Below the pieces are notes generated by a model. That model was not told the DNA's origin, did no database searches, and saw nothing but the letters and a program-made list of their open reading frames with translations. From contig NW_006763297.1 in the NCBI RefSeq assembly GCF_000218685.1, positions 1,082,249-1,146,248 of the forward strand: a stretch of 64,000 nucleotides of DNA, given 5' to 3'. Positions within the stretch are counted from its first letter, which is position 1, and the number at the start of each line of letters is the position of its first letter. Shown here one piece after another: positions 53,594 through 64,000 of this stretch. Position numbers and translations under genes: made by a program. The stretch is from Serpula lacrymans var. lacrymans S7.9. Its lineage: Eukaryota; Basidiomycota; Agaricomycetes; Boletales; Serpulaceae.

Positions 53594-55825
53594 TCACTTA
53601 CCCGGCTTATCTTCATCCTCTGCTTCGCCCTCTTCTCGCCACTTCTCTCCCTTGTATATCACCACCAATATCAAGAGTTCTGTAATGATCAACAAGCCCC
53701 CCCATAATGTGTATAAACCCCCGTCACCAATGGCGTTCTTGAGATACAAGTTAGGGTTTTGGGACGGGCAGGAGAGGAGAGGGCGGGATGGAGTAACTCA
53801 CCTGAAGAGGAATCGCCACTTCAGCGGCCACGAAAGCTGACCCACCTCTGAAAGCGCTGTTTGCTGCGACAGCGGTGGACGAACGACCCTTGTTTGCATC
53901 AACTATGTAAGCTAGTGTACTTGTATATATCCATCTGGAATAAGCATCCAATAACATTAGTATTACGTAGGAATCCCGTCCTGAGCAATTGACTCACATA
54001 GAGAAGAACCCAGCGAGGAAGAGCGTGACGCAGATAGCAGCTACGTTCACGTGTTTCTCGCATATCCAAGCATAGGCTATGACGGATAAAGGCAGAAATG
54101 GCATGGCTAGTTTCGTGCTTTCTAAACGCATCTATAGGTAGGATTTAATGTATCAAGTGATCAGTCAACAGGTCTGCAAGTGAGAATTTACCCACCTCTG
54201 GATAGCTTCGTCCGCCGTTTTGGGCCTTGAGTTTGGCTAATGTTCGGTCGGACCAGCGACCGCCTAGTTGACTGCCCACGATACTACCTTTAAGTGATAT
54301 ATTCAGCTAAATTCTAGAAATGATCACCCCCGAACTCACCTACACCGAGAGACAAGAGGACAAGGCCAGTTTTTAATGCATCATAACCATACGAGTCCGC
54401 GAGGGTTCGAGCACAAGTATATGACATACTATAACTGAATGCGAAAATCAGACCTAGTACGGATTGATCAAAAGATTAACACCAGCGCATGACGTAATTA
54501 AGATGATTTGATATTAAATATCATTTGAACACACCTGAAGGGATGAGGATAGAGATGTTGTTCTTTCGTTTGAGGATTTTCCAGAGCGGCGGAAAGGGGT
54601 TAACATCTTTGAGGGACAGTTTCACTTCTGTTAAAGCGGGTGGTGCCGGGGTACCGCCGCTTTTCTTGGTTTGTGCTTCGAGATCCTGAGGCACGGCGTG
54701 GTCAAGCTCAGTACTATGCCCACGATCCGTCACCGCTTCCTCCGATCCCACCGTCTTCTCAGCAGCAGAAGTGATCACCGTCGCCTGACTCGACCTCTTC
54801 GAATGCTCATGTGCCCTCTCCCTCATCCGCATCCTCAAAACATGTTGATACGTCAGACTGCGTTCCCTGCGGAACGTGTCTTTGAACAAGAACAGGAACG
54901 CCATGAGGATGATGAATCCCCAGACGACAAGGAACCAGAATACGGCGCGCCAGTTGAAGCCTTGCGTGAGGGCGCCTCCCAATATAGGGCCCAATGAGGG
55001 GCCCAGAAGGGGCGCCGAGTAGTATATACCCATCTTTGTACCGCGTTCATGCGATTCATATATATCGGCTAGCGTCGCAGCAGCAATGGCCATCACGGCA
55101 CTGGACCTAAATAATTCATGAGTGATACTACATCCGTCTGGTGCAAATATCGAACACGCTTACCCTGCGGCCTGAAGGATTCGCATGCCTATAAGGAGCC
55201 CGATAGTGTTGGAGGTGGCTACTACAATCGACCCGATGGTAAATAATGAAATGGATAGCACGTACACCAGCTAAAACGAGGGCATGGATTACATTGCGCC
55301 CTCGGCACAATACGAAATATCGACATACCATTCGGCCTTTTATTTCGCTAATGGCGCTCCATATTATAGGGAAGTTCCCTTGGACAAGAATGAATAGAGA
55401 TAAGCTCCAGCTTATGTTGCCGCTTGTCGTGTGCAAGTCTTGTTCGATTTGTGCATTAGCAGCTGGTTGACAGTTCAAAAGGAAGCAATGAGCATACAGT
55501 AGGTAACATGACATTAGGCACTCACGGTTTTGAATATTTGCAGCAAGTCCTGCGATCATAGAGGCTCCAGAAACAATTGCTAATATAGCATTCTAAAAAC
55601 AGTATTAGTAAAGGTGAGACTCGCACACATGAACTCTGCTACCTTTCTGGCTGGCCCCCATTTTCTAGGATCGTCTTCTACAATAGCATGCTCGATATCC
55701 GGTTTCCCGTGCAAAGGTTCGGCAACAATAGCCGGTTTCTGGTTGTCCGAGTCAACTGTATGTGAGATGGGAAGGGCCGTAGCGTTCAAGCTCGTACTTT
55801 TGCTTCCGTCTATAGTCGTAGCCAT
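53594..55825 (-). CDS. Major facilitator superfamily transporter, DHA1 (drug:H+ antiporter) type
   Basis: Proton-coupled efflux transporter of the plasma membrane; substrate unknown. Ten exons (55825-55643, 55592-55526, 55462-55329, 55270-55164, 55106-54535, 54453-54340, 54287-54196, 54131-53998, 53934-53802, 53737-53594) give 559 residues in frame. A hydrophilic N-terminus ends in D-D-P-R-K-W-G-P-A-R-K, the usual lead into helix 1 of this group. Further markers are the S-E-I-K-G-R loop between helices 2 and 3 and the motif C region G-P-S-L-G-P-I-L-G-G-A-L in helix 5. A long cytosolic central loop (about 90 residues) contains the acidic, Ser-rich insert. Helices 7-12 follow, with G-S-x-x-G-x-x-L-G-G-R-W-S-D-R as the second copy of the loop motif. 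Closest by eye to fungal polyamine/fluconazole-type DHA1 transporters. Confidence 0.88.
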
Positions 55826-56656
55826 TGCCGTTAAAGTTCGTTAATTGTCGTCCAGCCACTCGATCCTAAAAAGAAGTACTGGAACTGGGAGGATGGGAGG
55901 TATTGCAACAATCATGCGAGCTCTTTCTTTCTTATATATAAGTAAATATTTATGACAAACCGTGCAGGCCGGAAACAGAACCGGTAAAATGTTCACCATG
56001 GACCTCGAATCATGGCATTATCATGCCGGGGAGGGCGTTATTTTTTGGTGGGCTGTTTCGAAAGTCGGATGAGGCGGCCGATGTACACATATGACAGCAT
56101 TTCCCACTCACATTTTCATCCACAACGTTGCACTCCCGTAAGGTTAATAGTTTGCCGGTGGCTTTTTGAGATCTGAAAGAACGTTCAGCAGTCGTGTTTT
56201 CTAGAGAATTTCGTGAGCGAGTCAAATGCCAGTGGTTGATTCGGACAAGTAGATTGCATGCCTTACGCCTTACCAAACGCAAGGAAAAGATCAGGTATTA
56301 GATCTTTTTCAGAATCACTACAAGTCCCATGATCCATGGTACCGTGTTACAGTGTTTGTATCACTGGTAGTAGAGTTGTGAGCATTCTCAGGCTATAGAT
56401 CTCTATAAGTGTAACGATCAAATTCTGCAATGTGGCTGTTCGTTCTCAGGCATATCTCAGGCGTATTGTACTATGCGAGTTAACGCCATGAGGTGCCAGC
56501 TCCGGCCACGATACTAGCAAATACTTCGCAGCACGCTTGGTCCTGCAGCACTCTAGACATTCCAAAGCCTTGCCACAAATGATGTAAAACGGATCAGATC
56601 AACTCCTGATGCCGCATAAAGCGCTCGACAGAACAAAAAGGCATGCAAGGAATGTT
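55826..56656. other. Gene-free stretch of about 830 bases
   Basis: This lies between the transporter start and the RRP6 3' end. A minus-strand frame at 56010-56282 has no recognisable content. It should contain the transporter promoter. Confidence 0.4.
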
Positions 56657-59600
56657 CTATTTGAACGTATGTGTCTTGTTCCCGCTTTTGACTTCCCGAT
56701 AAGCCTGGGGTGGGGCACGAAAATTGCCGTAGTCTATCGCAGCTTCTGCAATCGCTCAAAGTTAACTCGGCCGATAAGTGGTATCATTACGTCACATGAC
56801 ATACCTCTATTCTTTTTCTGCGCCCTTTTCAAGTTACGCTTATTTATACCCTCTCGAGGAAGATGTCCGTTATCGAGCATATTCGGAGCGACAGAGTAAT
56901 CGAAAGGTTCTATGTCTGGGCTGGAAGTCGAAATCTCCTTTGCCTGCTCCCTCTCTTCTTTCTTGGCTTTTTTAGGGTTTGACAGTGCTCCTGCATCAGA
57001 TTCATCTGGGGCAGCTCCAGGTTCCCTTTCATGTGCATTCAGGGTTTTCGGCCGCTTTCTTTTCTTTTGCCTGGCTTGGCCCACGATAACAATTGAGTCA
57101 TCGATAGGCTCATCTTTCAAGTTCGCCTGCCGCTGACGCTGAGGGACGTAAGGGATTTCCATTGGTCCTGCGGATCCATTAGGATGTAAATCCGTATGTG
57201 ATATAGCAGCAGTCTTAGTAGCCGTGGCAGTAAGTGTGCTGCCCGTTTGCACGACTTTTTGGTCAGTGGTTTCCACAATTTGGGATACAATCTAGATCGG
57301 AACACGATGAAAATGAGGCTAGGCGGTTATCGCGTGACCCAAATACCTTGGGTGCCGAGGGTACAATTACCAGCGTGCTGTGGATGCGCGAAACGATATC
57401 TTTGAATTGAGTGTTTACATCCGATGGTGGAACCTGGAAGATGACGGAAGAGTAAGTAGATGAGAGTCATTAATCTGGCACGAGGCCATAGTTAGGGGAT
57501 AGAATAGCTCACCGCTGGAGTCAATTTGGGACCAAAAAGCGAACTTCGTAGAGCAGAATATGCGACTTGTCTAGACTTCACGCTGCTGGATGCGGTAGAC
57601 CCAAGTAGGGAAGATGACTGTGTTGTTATTGAACTCGTGGAAGTTGCTATAAATGATTTCATAAGTTTGACGTTTTAGAATGAAATGGCTATACCGACTA
57701 CTAGGCCACAGCCTTGAAATGGCTGCTTCCACCGCAGGCTTCCCAATTTGATCCACTATATTTGGGGACGGTAAGTCTGTGATAACTGTATCTTCCGATA
57801 TCGTAATAGATTCCGTTTTCTCGATAAGTGTGGCATTACTACCGCCATAGCGAGCTACTGCATCTCTCACTGAGTCCAATAGCTCCTTTGCACGACGTCG
57901 GATAACAGGAGGAACATGTTGGAAAAACGCCAGTAATGCAGGCATGTCCGATGGAGGCTGTTCTGCGAGTTGAAAAAGGTAGTGGTTGGGTAATACATAC
58001 CTAAAAAAGACAAACGAATGTTAGCAACTGTATGCTATGCTCCGAAGTTGTACGACTCCGAAACAAGTGGCTTGGTAAAAGGGACCAACCTTGTGCTCTC
58101 GTCCTCCTCTCTAGACACTCTATCTCTCCACGCGTGAACAGATCTATAAACTTCTTGCCGCACACTTCCTCTCGCAGAAGCCATGAGTGTGCCTTTATTC
58201 CACTTTCGTGCTAACCCGTCCCACCCTCCCGGCCCGCTTCCATCTTCGGCATCATACAGTTCTCTCTCATATACGCGCAGCGCAGTTTCTTCAGAACGAA
58301 AAAGAACTTGACGAATGAGCGCGTGAGCAGGATCAGCTGCGGGCCCAGAGGAAGATTCGTTCTGCGATGATTGGGCACGTGACTGAGCAAGGTCGATGAG
58401 TGCATTTCGGAGATTGTCGTAAATGAAAAGGAGGTAATGAGTGTCGGAGCGTGCGTAAGCAAGCATTTCATCCGGGAGGGGCCTGCAGCGTGGACATTAC
58501 ATGGGCAACACTGGACAAGTAACTGACGAGAAGCACATACCTCATTCGCCAGTCAGCTAATTGGTACTGTTTATCTGGTGTGAAATCACAATACATCTCG
58601 AGCAAGCTTGCAAGACCGTGTTTTGGAAATCCTAGAATAGCACGACGTAAGAAAAAGTCTGCTGTAAAGTGGGATGTACATACCTATTGCCTTGGAAGCA
58701 TGGAAAGTGTCAAATAAGTTGACAATATAAAGATTGAAATCCTGCTGAAGCCACACGATGTCGCTTTCGGCTCCGTGGAACACCTAGATATAGTTTAAAA
58801 CAGTGGGCTAATTAAATTTTTCAAAATAAAATAAAACCAACTGAACCCACCTTTACGATCCGTGGGTCCGTAAAAACTTCGTTGAGCTCACTCAGTTCTT
58901 CTCTCAATGCCAGAGTGTCCACTATGAAATCCTCATCCCGCGTGCTGATCTGCATCAAACAGAGGAAGCCAGAGAACGTTCTGTAACTGTGATGCTCCAA
59001 GTCCACTGCCAACTCGGTGGCTTGACGGAGCTTTTCTAGCATAGCGGAGAAATCAGCTGAAGTAGAGACCCACGACAACGGTGTTTCTTCCAATATTTTA
59101 GGAGGTTGGGGAGAACGGATTTGGAACATCGACGGCGGGTAAGGTGTATGTTTGATTTCATACTGATAAGGGTGCAAGTTTCTAGATCACAGATTTTAGT
59201 ACTCATATACTATGAGCCTACAGCACATACAGTTTTGTTGAATCAGCGTCCTCCTCGGAATCACGATAAATATAACCAAGAGGAACCTGTGCATTGTATT
59301 TATGTCGTAATGTAGGATGCCATGGTGAATCGACGGTATTATCGACTTTGGTTTTGAAAGATAACTGTGGCTTGGGTAAATGCGAAGCATGTTGCCATGT
59401 AGGGTCCAAACGGCCTCTCGATGCGTTAGGTTTGTGCGACTTTAGGTGTGATAAGATTATGAGTACTACATGTAATAAAACTACCCACTTTTTGTAATGG
59501 CAGCTGTGTAGGATTGATGGCTATGGCTGGTGCTTTTCTGCGCCCCAGGAACTCGTCTAGACACGTATCCTATGTAAATTGACATTTAATTAGATCTTTA

Positions 59601-59963
59601 TCTATTCATTGACCATGTAAAGCTCACGGTCCGCTCCAACAACTGATCCATTGAATCGACCACCAATGAGTGAAAGTTATCTACGACATCATCCTGGCTT
59701 TCTAACTTCATCTTGCCCTTTGCGCGAGTGCTGTTTGAGGACCCCGTTGTTTCCACCAAAGCCAGTAGATCATTGGCCATGGAAAGTACTCTTGATGAGA
59801 ATGAATCCAGGTCCTCGGCAAGGTCAGAATTCATGGTCTGATGAAAAGTAAGATCGGAAGGAAGAGATAGTGCATATTTAGTTGCTTTCAATGCAGCGGC
59901 TTGAAGTTTTGCGTTGTAGTCATCGAATGAAGACGGCGACAGACCACCGCCTTGGTTCTCCAT
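56657..59963 (-). CDS. RRP6: Rrp6, nuclear exosome 3'-5' exoribonuclease
   Basis: Catalytic subunit of the nuclear RNA exosome that trims snoRNA, snRNA and rRNA precursors and degrades faulty transcripts. Twelve exons (59963-59628, 59569-59489, 59439-59231, 59181-58851, 58783-58684, 58631-58541, 58482-58090, 58000-57702, 57646-57513, 57433-57347, 57291-56805, 56745-56657) join in frame to 878 residues. An N-terminal PMC2NT-like helical region binds the Rrp47/C1D partner. The DEDDy nuclease core follows: Exo I V-D-L-E (Asp269, Glu271), Exo [12 protein letters not shown] (Asp327), and Exo [11 protein letters not shown] (Tyr392, Asp396). An HRDC domain comes next, then a disordered, Lys-rich tail with likely nuclear-localisation signals (R-Q-K-K-R-K-R-P-K). 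The last exon provides the conserved end Y-G-N-F ... [11 protein letters not shown]. All catalytic residues are present. Confidence 0.94.
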
Positions 59964-60195
59964 GGCTAGGAATATCTAATCAGCTGAAAGTGACGAACAG
60001 AAATTCCTTGATAGTGGATTGTATAGAAATTGTGCGATGCAGACTGAAGGGAACCACCGTCTTGACTTTGCTCCAGTCAAGCTTTGCGGTCTCTGCTGCC
60101 GCTGAGTGAGTGGAAAAAACCATTGCTCACGTGACGGACGCGGAAACGATCCTTGATTTCAGCAGTTTGTCTCGAATATACATACTCCAGCTTTG
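59964..60195. promoter_or_regulatory. Divergent promoter, RRP6 / FIST-domain gene
   Basis: 232 bases between opposed start codons. No additional exon fits. A TCACGTGA palindrome lies in the middle (near 60127-60134 on the plus strand), an E-box type site. Confidence 0.45.
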
Positions 60196-61733
60196 ATGCT
60201 TATCCACGCATCTACAGTACTAGCACGTACACCAGCATCTATATTATCACACCTATCAAGGATAGCTGCAAACCATTCCAACGATAACGTCCTCTTCACC
60301 CTTTCTGCCAACGCGCCAGAGCTCTCAACGCTCGTTTCTCGGCTTACCAGTATTTCGCCTTTTCACATCGGATGCCTCTCAGCTCCATTACCTGGCCTTC
60401 ATTCTCAAGGCTTGATTGCGTGCTCTGTCTCCGCTTTTGATAGGAAGTCTTCTGCTTCGTTCAGGTCGACAATTCCTGGCCAAGTGCCACCCCAAGTTGG
60501 TCGGTGGCATGCTTTCAGGAAGAAGGAAAGTCTACCGTCGGCTTCAACTCTGGATCTAGAAAACATCAGAAAGGAAGACATCAACTGGGAAAACGTATGG
60601 GACAAGCATTCCGGGGATAATATTCTCCCCGAAGGCTTACAGTCCACAAGGTCGTGCTCAGTGATTTCTTAGCCTATATAGTACTTATACCGATGCACGT
60701 ACAGAATCCACGATGTTAACACACTGATATATATATCTGATACCGCACCAGAAGGCATCTCAAATTGTTTAGACAACTTTCCAAATGCTACCAAAGTCAG
60801 TGAACAGCTCGTCTAGGGGTGGAACTTACCTAGGTGCTATTGAAACTATACCAAAGCTTGGCCTCATTGCTTCCTGGACACCTTTTGTCACTGGTAGGCC
60901 GGTAACATTGTTTCACGACAAGAACATATACTCGTCAGGGGCTGTGGGTATAGCTTTGACAAATCGCGAAGGTGCCAGCACACCTACCGTTGGTGTCAAA
61001 TTTTCGGGGCTCACAAGCCTCACACCAGTTTTGAAAGTTACCCGGTCAGCATGTGATCCTTATAATTAAGAGCTCGAATTCTCACCCTTCTTCAAATTAA
61101 TAGGTCTGAAGGAAACCTCGTGAATGAACTCGATAATATGAATCCTTCGGAACTCTTACTAAATGCCATCAGAATGCATGGCATTGGCGACAGTCGTTCA
61201 CTCAAAGAAGATAAGTTTTACTTGGGGGCAATGAAACACAATAAAGTATATGCTATCTCTAGAACACGAGACACCTTTTAATTGATGTCCGTATAGCTCG
61301 ATCAGGTGCACCGTATCCTTGCTGGTGGGCCTTCGCGCGGAACAATCGCCTTGCAGTCTCAGGCAGCCCCGGTAGAGGGTACACCAGTCCAGGTATGTCG
61401 CTGATTTTAGTCACACGACTTTAACTGACTGTGTGCAACCAGCTGTTCCATCAACCCAAGAAAGACTCCCCGCAGGATCCTACGGTGTCCCAATGCCAGC
61501 CGCCAGGGAATCGCAGCTTTAGCTTCATGGCGACCGAAACGTTGACAGACATAACCCCCGAGCCGAGACACGTGGACCTTGAAGAAGAGCCAGACCGTCT
61601 CCTGCTGAACACGTTCTTAGCCTCCAGCGAAAACGGATTCATTCTCAGCAGAAATAGGAATGGTACAAATGAGCCTGTGTGGAGATGTACTGCAACAGGA
61701 TCGTTGGCCAACTTAAATTGGGCCCATACTTGA
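60196..61733 (+). CDS. FIST-domain protein
   Basis: Six exons (60196-60650, 60705-60795, 60857-61044, 61104-61245, 61297-61392, 61443-61733) join in frame to 420 residues. The N-terminal half contains an Ala/Ser-rich helix and strand pattern, and the middle has the FIST-like segment L-G-L-I-A-S-W-T-P-F-V-T-G-R-P-V-T-L-F-H followed by S-S-G-A-V-G-I-A-L. The C-terminus carries a F-I-S-C-like end region (G-F-I-L-S-R-N) and is otherwise charged. FIST domains are thought to bind small ligands such as amino acids in sensory proteins; in fungi the role is unknown, and some relatives are fused to F-box domains (none here). The acceptor at 60856 was chosen because the nearer AGs break the frame and lose the conserved segment. 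Confidence 0.7.
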
Positions 61734-62167
61734 ATGAAATCCGGGTTATACGGACACATTGAACCGTCGAGGTCTAATGCTTGTAACAACTCTATAATAC
61801 GAGTTTTTTTACCCGATTCCTGATAGCCTTTCCCGCGTTTCTTCCTTGAGGAGCCCCAGCGCGGGCCATTGTCTTGTTGTGGCAACTAATCCGGCGCTTG
61901 CCGAGTGAGGCGTCGTTTCCAGCGCTAAGGGTTACTCATCGCCGCCAACGTCGTTCCCCAACCACCATCATCGTTCTACGCTGTGCGCTGTGGAAAAGCC
62001 ATTGTATTCTTCCATCTTCTACAATCGTCTTATTGTCTCAATAAGTAACGGCTTTTCTTGTTTATAATTCTACGTCTGCTTTTAAACACCCAACTTGTCT
62101 GACAACTCTCTTTGTAAAGCTCTATTTGCTCTAAACATCCACCCGACATCCAAATTTTACAGCGATA
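61734..62167. promoter_or_regulatory. Intergenic region upstream of the myristoylated-protein gene
   Basis: 434 bases in tandem orientation. A minus-strand frame reaches into this region but is antisense to the FIST gene. The last 100 bases before 62168 are CT-rich on the plus strand, as expected for a fungal leader. Confidence 0.35.
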
Positions 62168-64000
62168 ATGGGACAAAATACTTCCAGAACCCGTAGCCCG
62201 GACTCTCATTCTCACCCGGAAACTCCATCAATGACAACGAACTCGCAGGCCAGCGAGGCGTTCCAAGGCGACTCAGCTCCTCGGGAAGGCGAGAGCTATG
62301 GTGCTCGTTCTCCAGCTACAAAGCGTACTCGTCGCCAGTCAATCCAAAGAACCATCATGAAACTCTCCAGCTCGAAGTCTATAAGTGCTGGACGTCAACG
62401 GACAGAAAGCGCAGTATCCAGCACGCAGGCATCACGAAAATGGTGGCGGACGTCTAGGAGATTGTCTAAATCCCCCGACGAGCTGAATCGCCTAACGTCA
62501 GAAACACCTCTCGATGTTATTCCTCCTGTTGCAGCAAATGCTTCTGAGGATGCTGAGGCGGCGTCATCTCAATCGTTATCTTCCATCGTCGACAAAGGCA
62601 AAGAAAAGGAAAAGGAGCCCATAGTAGAGGATGTCATCGATATCGCAGAATCTCAAGCATCGCAGCATGTCTCTCCTCTACCGTTTTCTCAACCCGCTGA
62701 ATCCTCGTTTTCTACGACGGAACATCTTGGCGCCCCAAGTAGACGCTCTGAAGAATTTGGAGAATCTGGATTAGTCGATGATCCTTCTGAATCAAAGCCT
62801 GAGTCGTCTGGGGCACAAGGTCTACCTCTAGATGCTCAAACAGATGATGACGTGGTCATTGGGCCGTCGATCAAATCTCGTGATACCACTACAGATGCTG
62901 TGACGGTGGAAGACTGGAGTTCTTATCGGGAGCCAGAGCACCAAGAAACTGAGACGTCCATCCCTTCATCATCGCCTCCATCCAATCCTGCACCTGGCAC
63001 AGACAATGCCCACACCCATCAAGGACGTCAGTTCCCTCCTCCAGGTACGCTTGTCGTTGTTCAGGGTGTAGTCCACACCACAGATGTTTCGCGGACCGGT
63101 ATGAATACAAACGCAAACGTCAACTCACGCTCGTCTCCTCGAGCTTCTTCTGTACCTCCCTTGGGATCCCAACGGTCGTCTCTCGCTCCTCCTACGCCAT
63201 CAAGTGAACGAAGCTCGATGCGGAATAGGCTCTCTGCTATTATACCACGACCGTCTAGCATGCTCTCATCAATCCCTTCCTCCGCTTCAGCGGGTGATAT
63301 ACCTTCGTCAGCTACTTCGTCAGGAACCGAATCCAGTGATGCTTCCTCACGTGCAGAATCGGACACTACAGAAACTTCGCCGTCTAGCTCTGCTCCCGCT
63401 CCAGCCAACGCTGACCGTTCAGGTCCTGCCGCTGATAACAATTCTTCTCCAGGATCCTTATCGCCCAGTAGCATCGACGTTCTCGGCACTCTTCTAAGGT
63501 GTGTATGAGATGCTAAATCTTTTCGATTCTCCAAACACTAACTCATTACGTGCAGCGTCGCCGCTGCGGCCACGGCTGCATCCCTTTTAACAGGGTCATC
63601 AGAGCCCATATTCTCTTCAGGTCTCGCTCCTCCATCTCCAGGTAATTCAGCTCCGCATAGTCCCACGCAAGGTCCACTAAATAGTTCCGATCGTCCTACT
63701 TCTCCTACACCTACTGCAGGACTTGGCGGACTTGGTTCGTTTTCGGGACTAGGTCTCGGCGGCAATGAGCATGCATCAGGTCAAGGGCAAAATTCACGTG
63801 ATAGGATGAGGCACGTTTGGGGTAGTCTTCGAGATCGCTTGGGTCTGAGAGGTGCAGGTTTACCTGGCTCTCGTAATGGTGAGTCAGATCTGGGAACCAG
63901 AACCAGGCCTGATGGAACCCCAATGGATGCGAGGGAGATTATGCTCGCAGAGATGGCTAGAGCATTCAATCTTGGTCTTGGGATTAACAATGGTGCTGGC
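62168..64000 (+). CDS. Long disordered, probably N-myristoylated protein (5' part)
   Basis: Exon 1 (62168-63498) and exon 2 (from 63556, still open at the window edge) give at least 591 residues. The N-terminus M-G-Q-N-T-S-R-T-R fits a myristoylation signal (Gly2, Ser6) with following basic residues, suggesting membrane attachment. The rest is Ser/Pro/Thr-rich and disordered, with an acidic central part, a short ordered island around F-P-P-P-G-T-L-V-V-V-Q-G-V-V-H, and a second one near the edge, D-R-M-R-H-V-W-G-S-L-R-D-R-L-G-L. Proteins of this layout in agaricomycetes often end in a RING finger and are annotated as E3 ubiquitin ligases; the RING would lie outside this window, so that identity is only a guess. 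Confidence 0.65.

Noticed and set aside
61451..61885. A 144-codon minus-strand frame with a basic start, antisense to the FIST-domain gene
   Set aside because: Most of it overlaps the well-supported last FIST exon, it shows no recognisable domain, and the basic part lies in the likely 3' UTR.
1..64000. Secondary-metabolite cluster (P450, reductases, SDR and MFS transporter in one window)
   Set aside because: They are separated by conserved housekeeping genes over 43 kb and no core synthase (PKS, NRPS, terpene synthase) is present.
1..64000. CRISPR arrays, transposons, rRNA genes
   Set aside because: No spaced direct repeats, transposase or reverse transcriptase domains, or rRNA-like stretches were noticed on either strand.

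Overview
This window looks like nuclear genomic DNA of a filamentous basidiomycete, most likely an Agaricomycete. The genes are dense and split by many 48-70 bp GT-AG introns. They include a fungal hybrid phytochrome, a TALE homeobox gene, an F-box protein with a leucine-rich tail, a basidiomycete-type P450 and a septation (SIN) scaffold. All assignments come from reading the sequence and splicing exons by hand. Most models close in frame across every exon, and the few that do not are flagged.

Layout. At 0.3-8.0 kb a Cdc11/Nud1-like scaffold and a homeobox regulator lie on the plus strand, followed by about 2.4 kb without genes. At 10.4-22.5 kb there is a compact run of conserved housekeeping genes in divergent pairs: P450 / METTL25-like methyltransferase, Usb1 U6 snRNA exonuclease / urease accessory GTPase UreG, and aldo-keto reductase / Iwr1. 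At 22.5-29.5 kb lie a histidine-acid-phosphatase-family membrane protein, a Bor1-type borate/anion transporter and, sharing a promoter with it, an ABHD12-like hydrolase. At 29.8-35.4 kb is a complete 20-exon phytochrome histidine kinase with response regulator. At 35.8-36.9 kb is a short-chain dehydrogenase.

The stretch 37-51.5 kb is accessory-like. It is gene-poor and holds a decayed copy of the 19-20.6 kb aldo-keto reductase, a DUF202 membrane protein, unknown small genes, a GTPase-like gene that keeps its P-loop but has lost most of its G domain, and a local family of small secreted-protein genes. Two of these secreted-protein copies look frame-damaged and one is intact. They share promoter and 3' flank sequence.

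From 51.8 kb the window returns to conserved genes: F-box protein, DHA1-type MFS transporter, exosome nuclease Rrp6, FIST-domain protein, and the 5' part of a long disordered, probably N-myristoylated protein that runs off the right edge.

How the genes fit together: there is no operon-like pathway. Several genes concern RNA (Usb1, Rrp6, Iwr1, which imports Pol II). One concerns nickel/urease maturation and one light sensing. The most distinctive sequence-level features are three GC-AG introns in two genes, several micro-exons (6, 10, 12, 19, 22 and 28 bp), and the recent duplication and decay in the 38-51 kb block.
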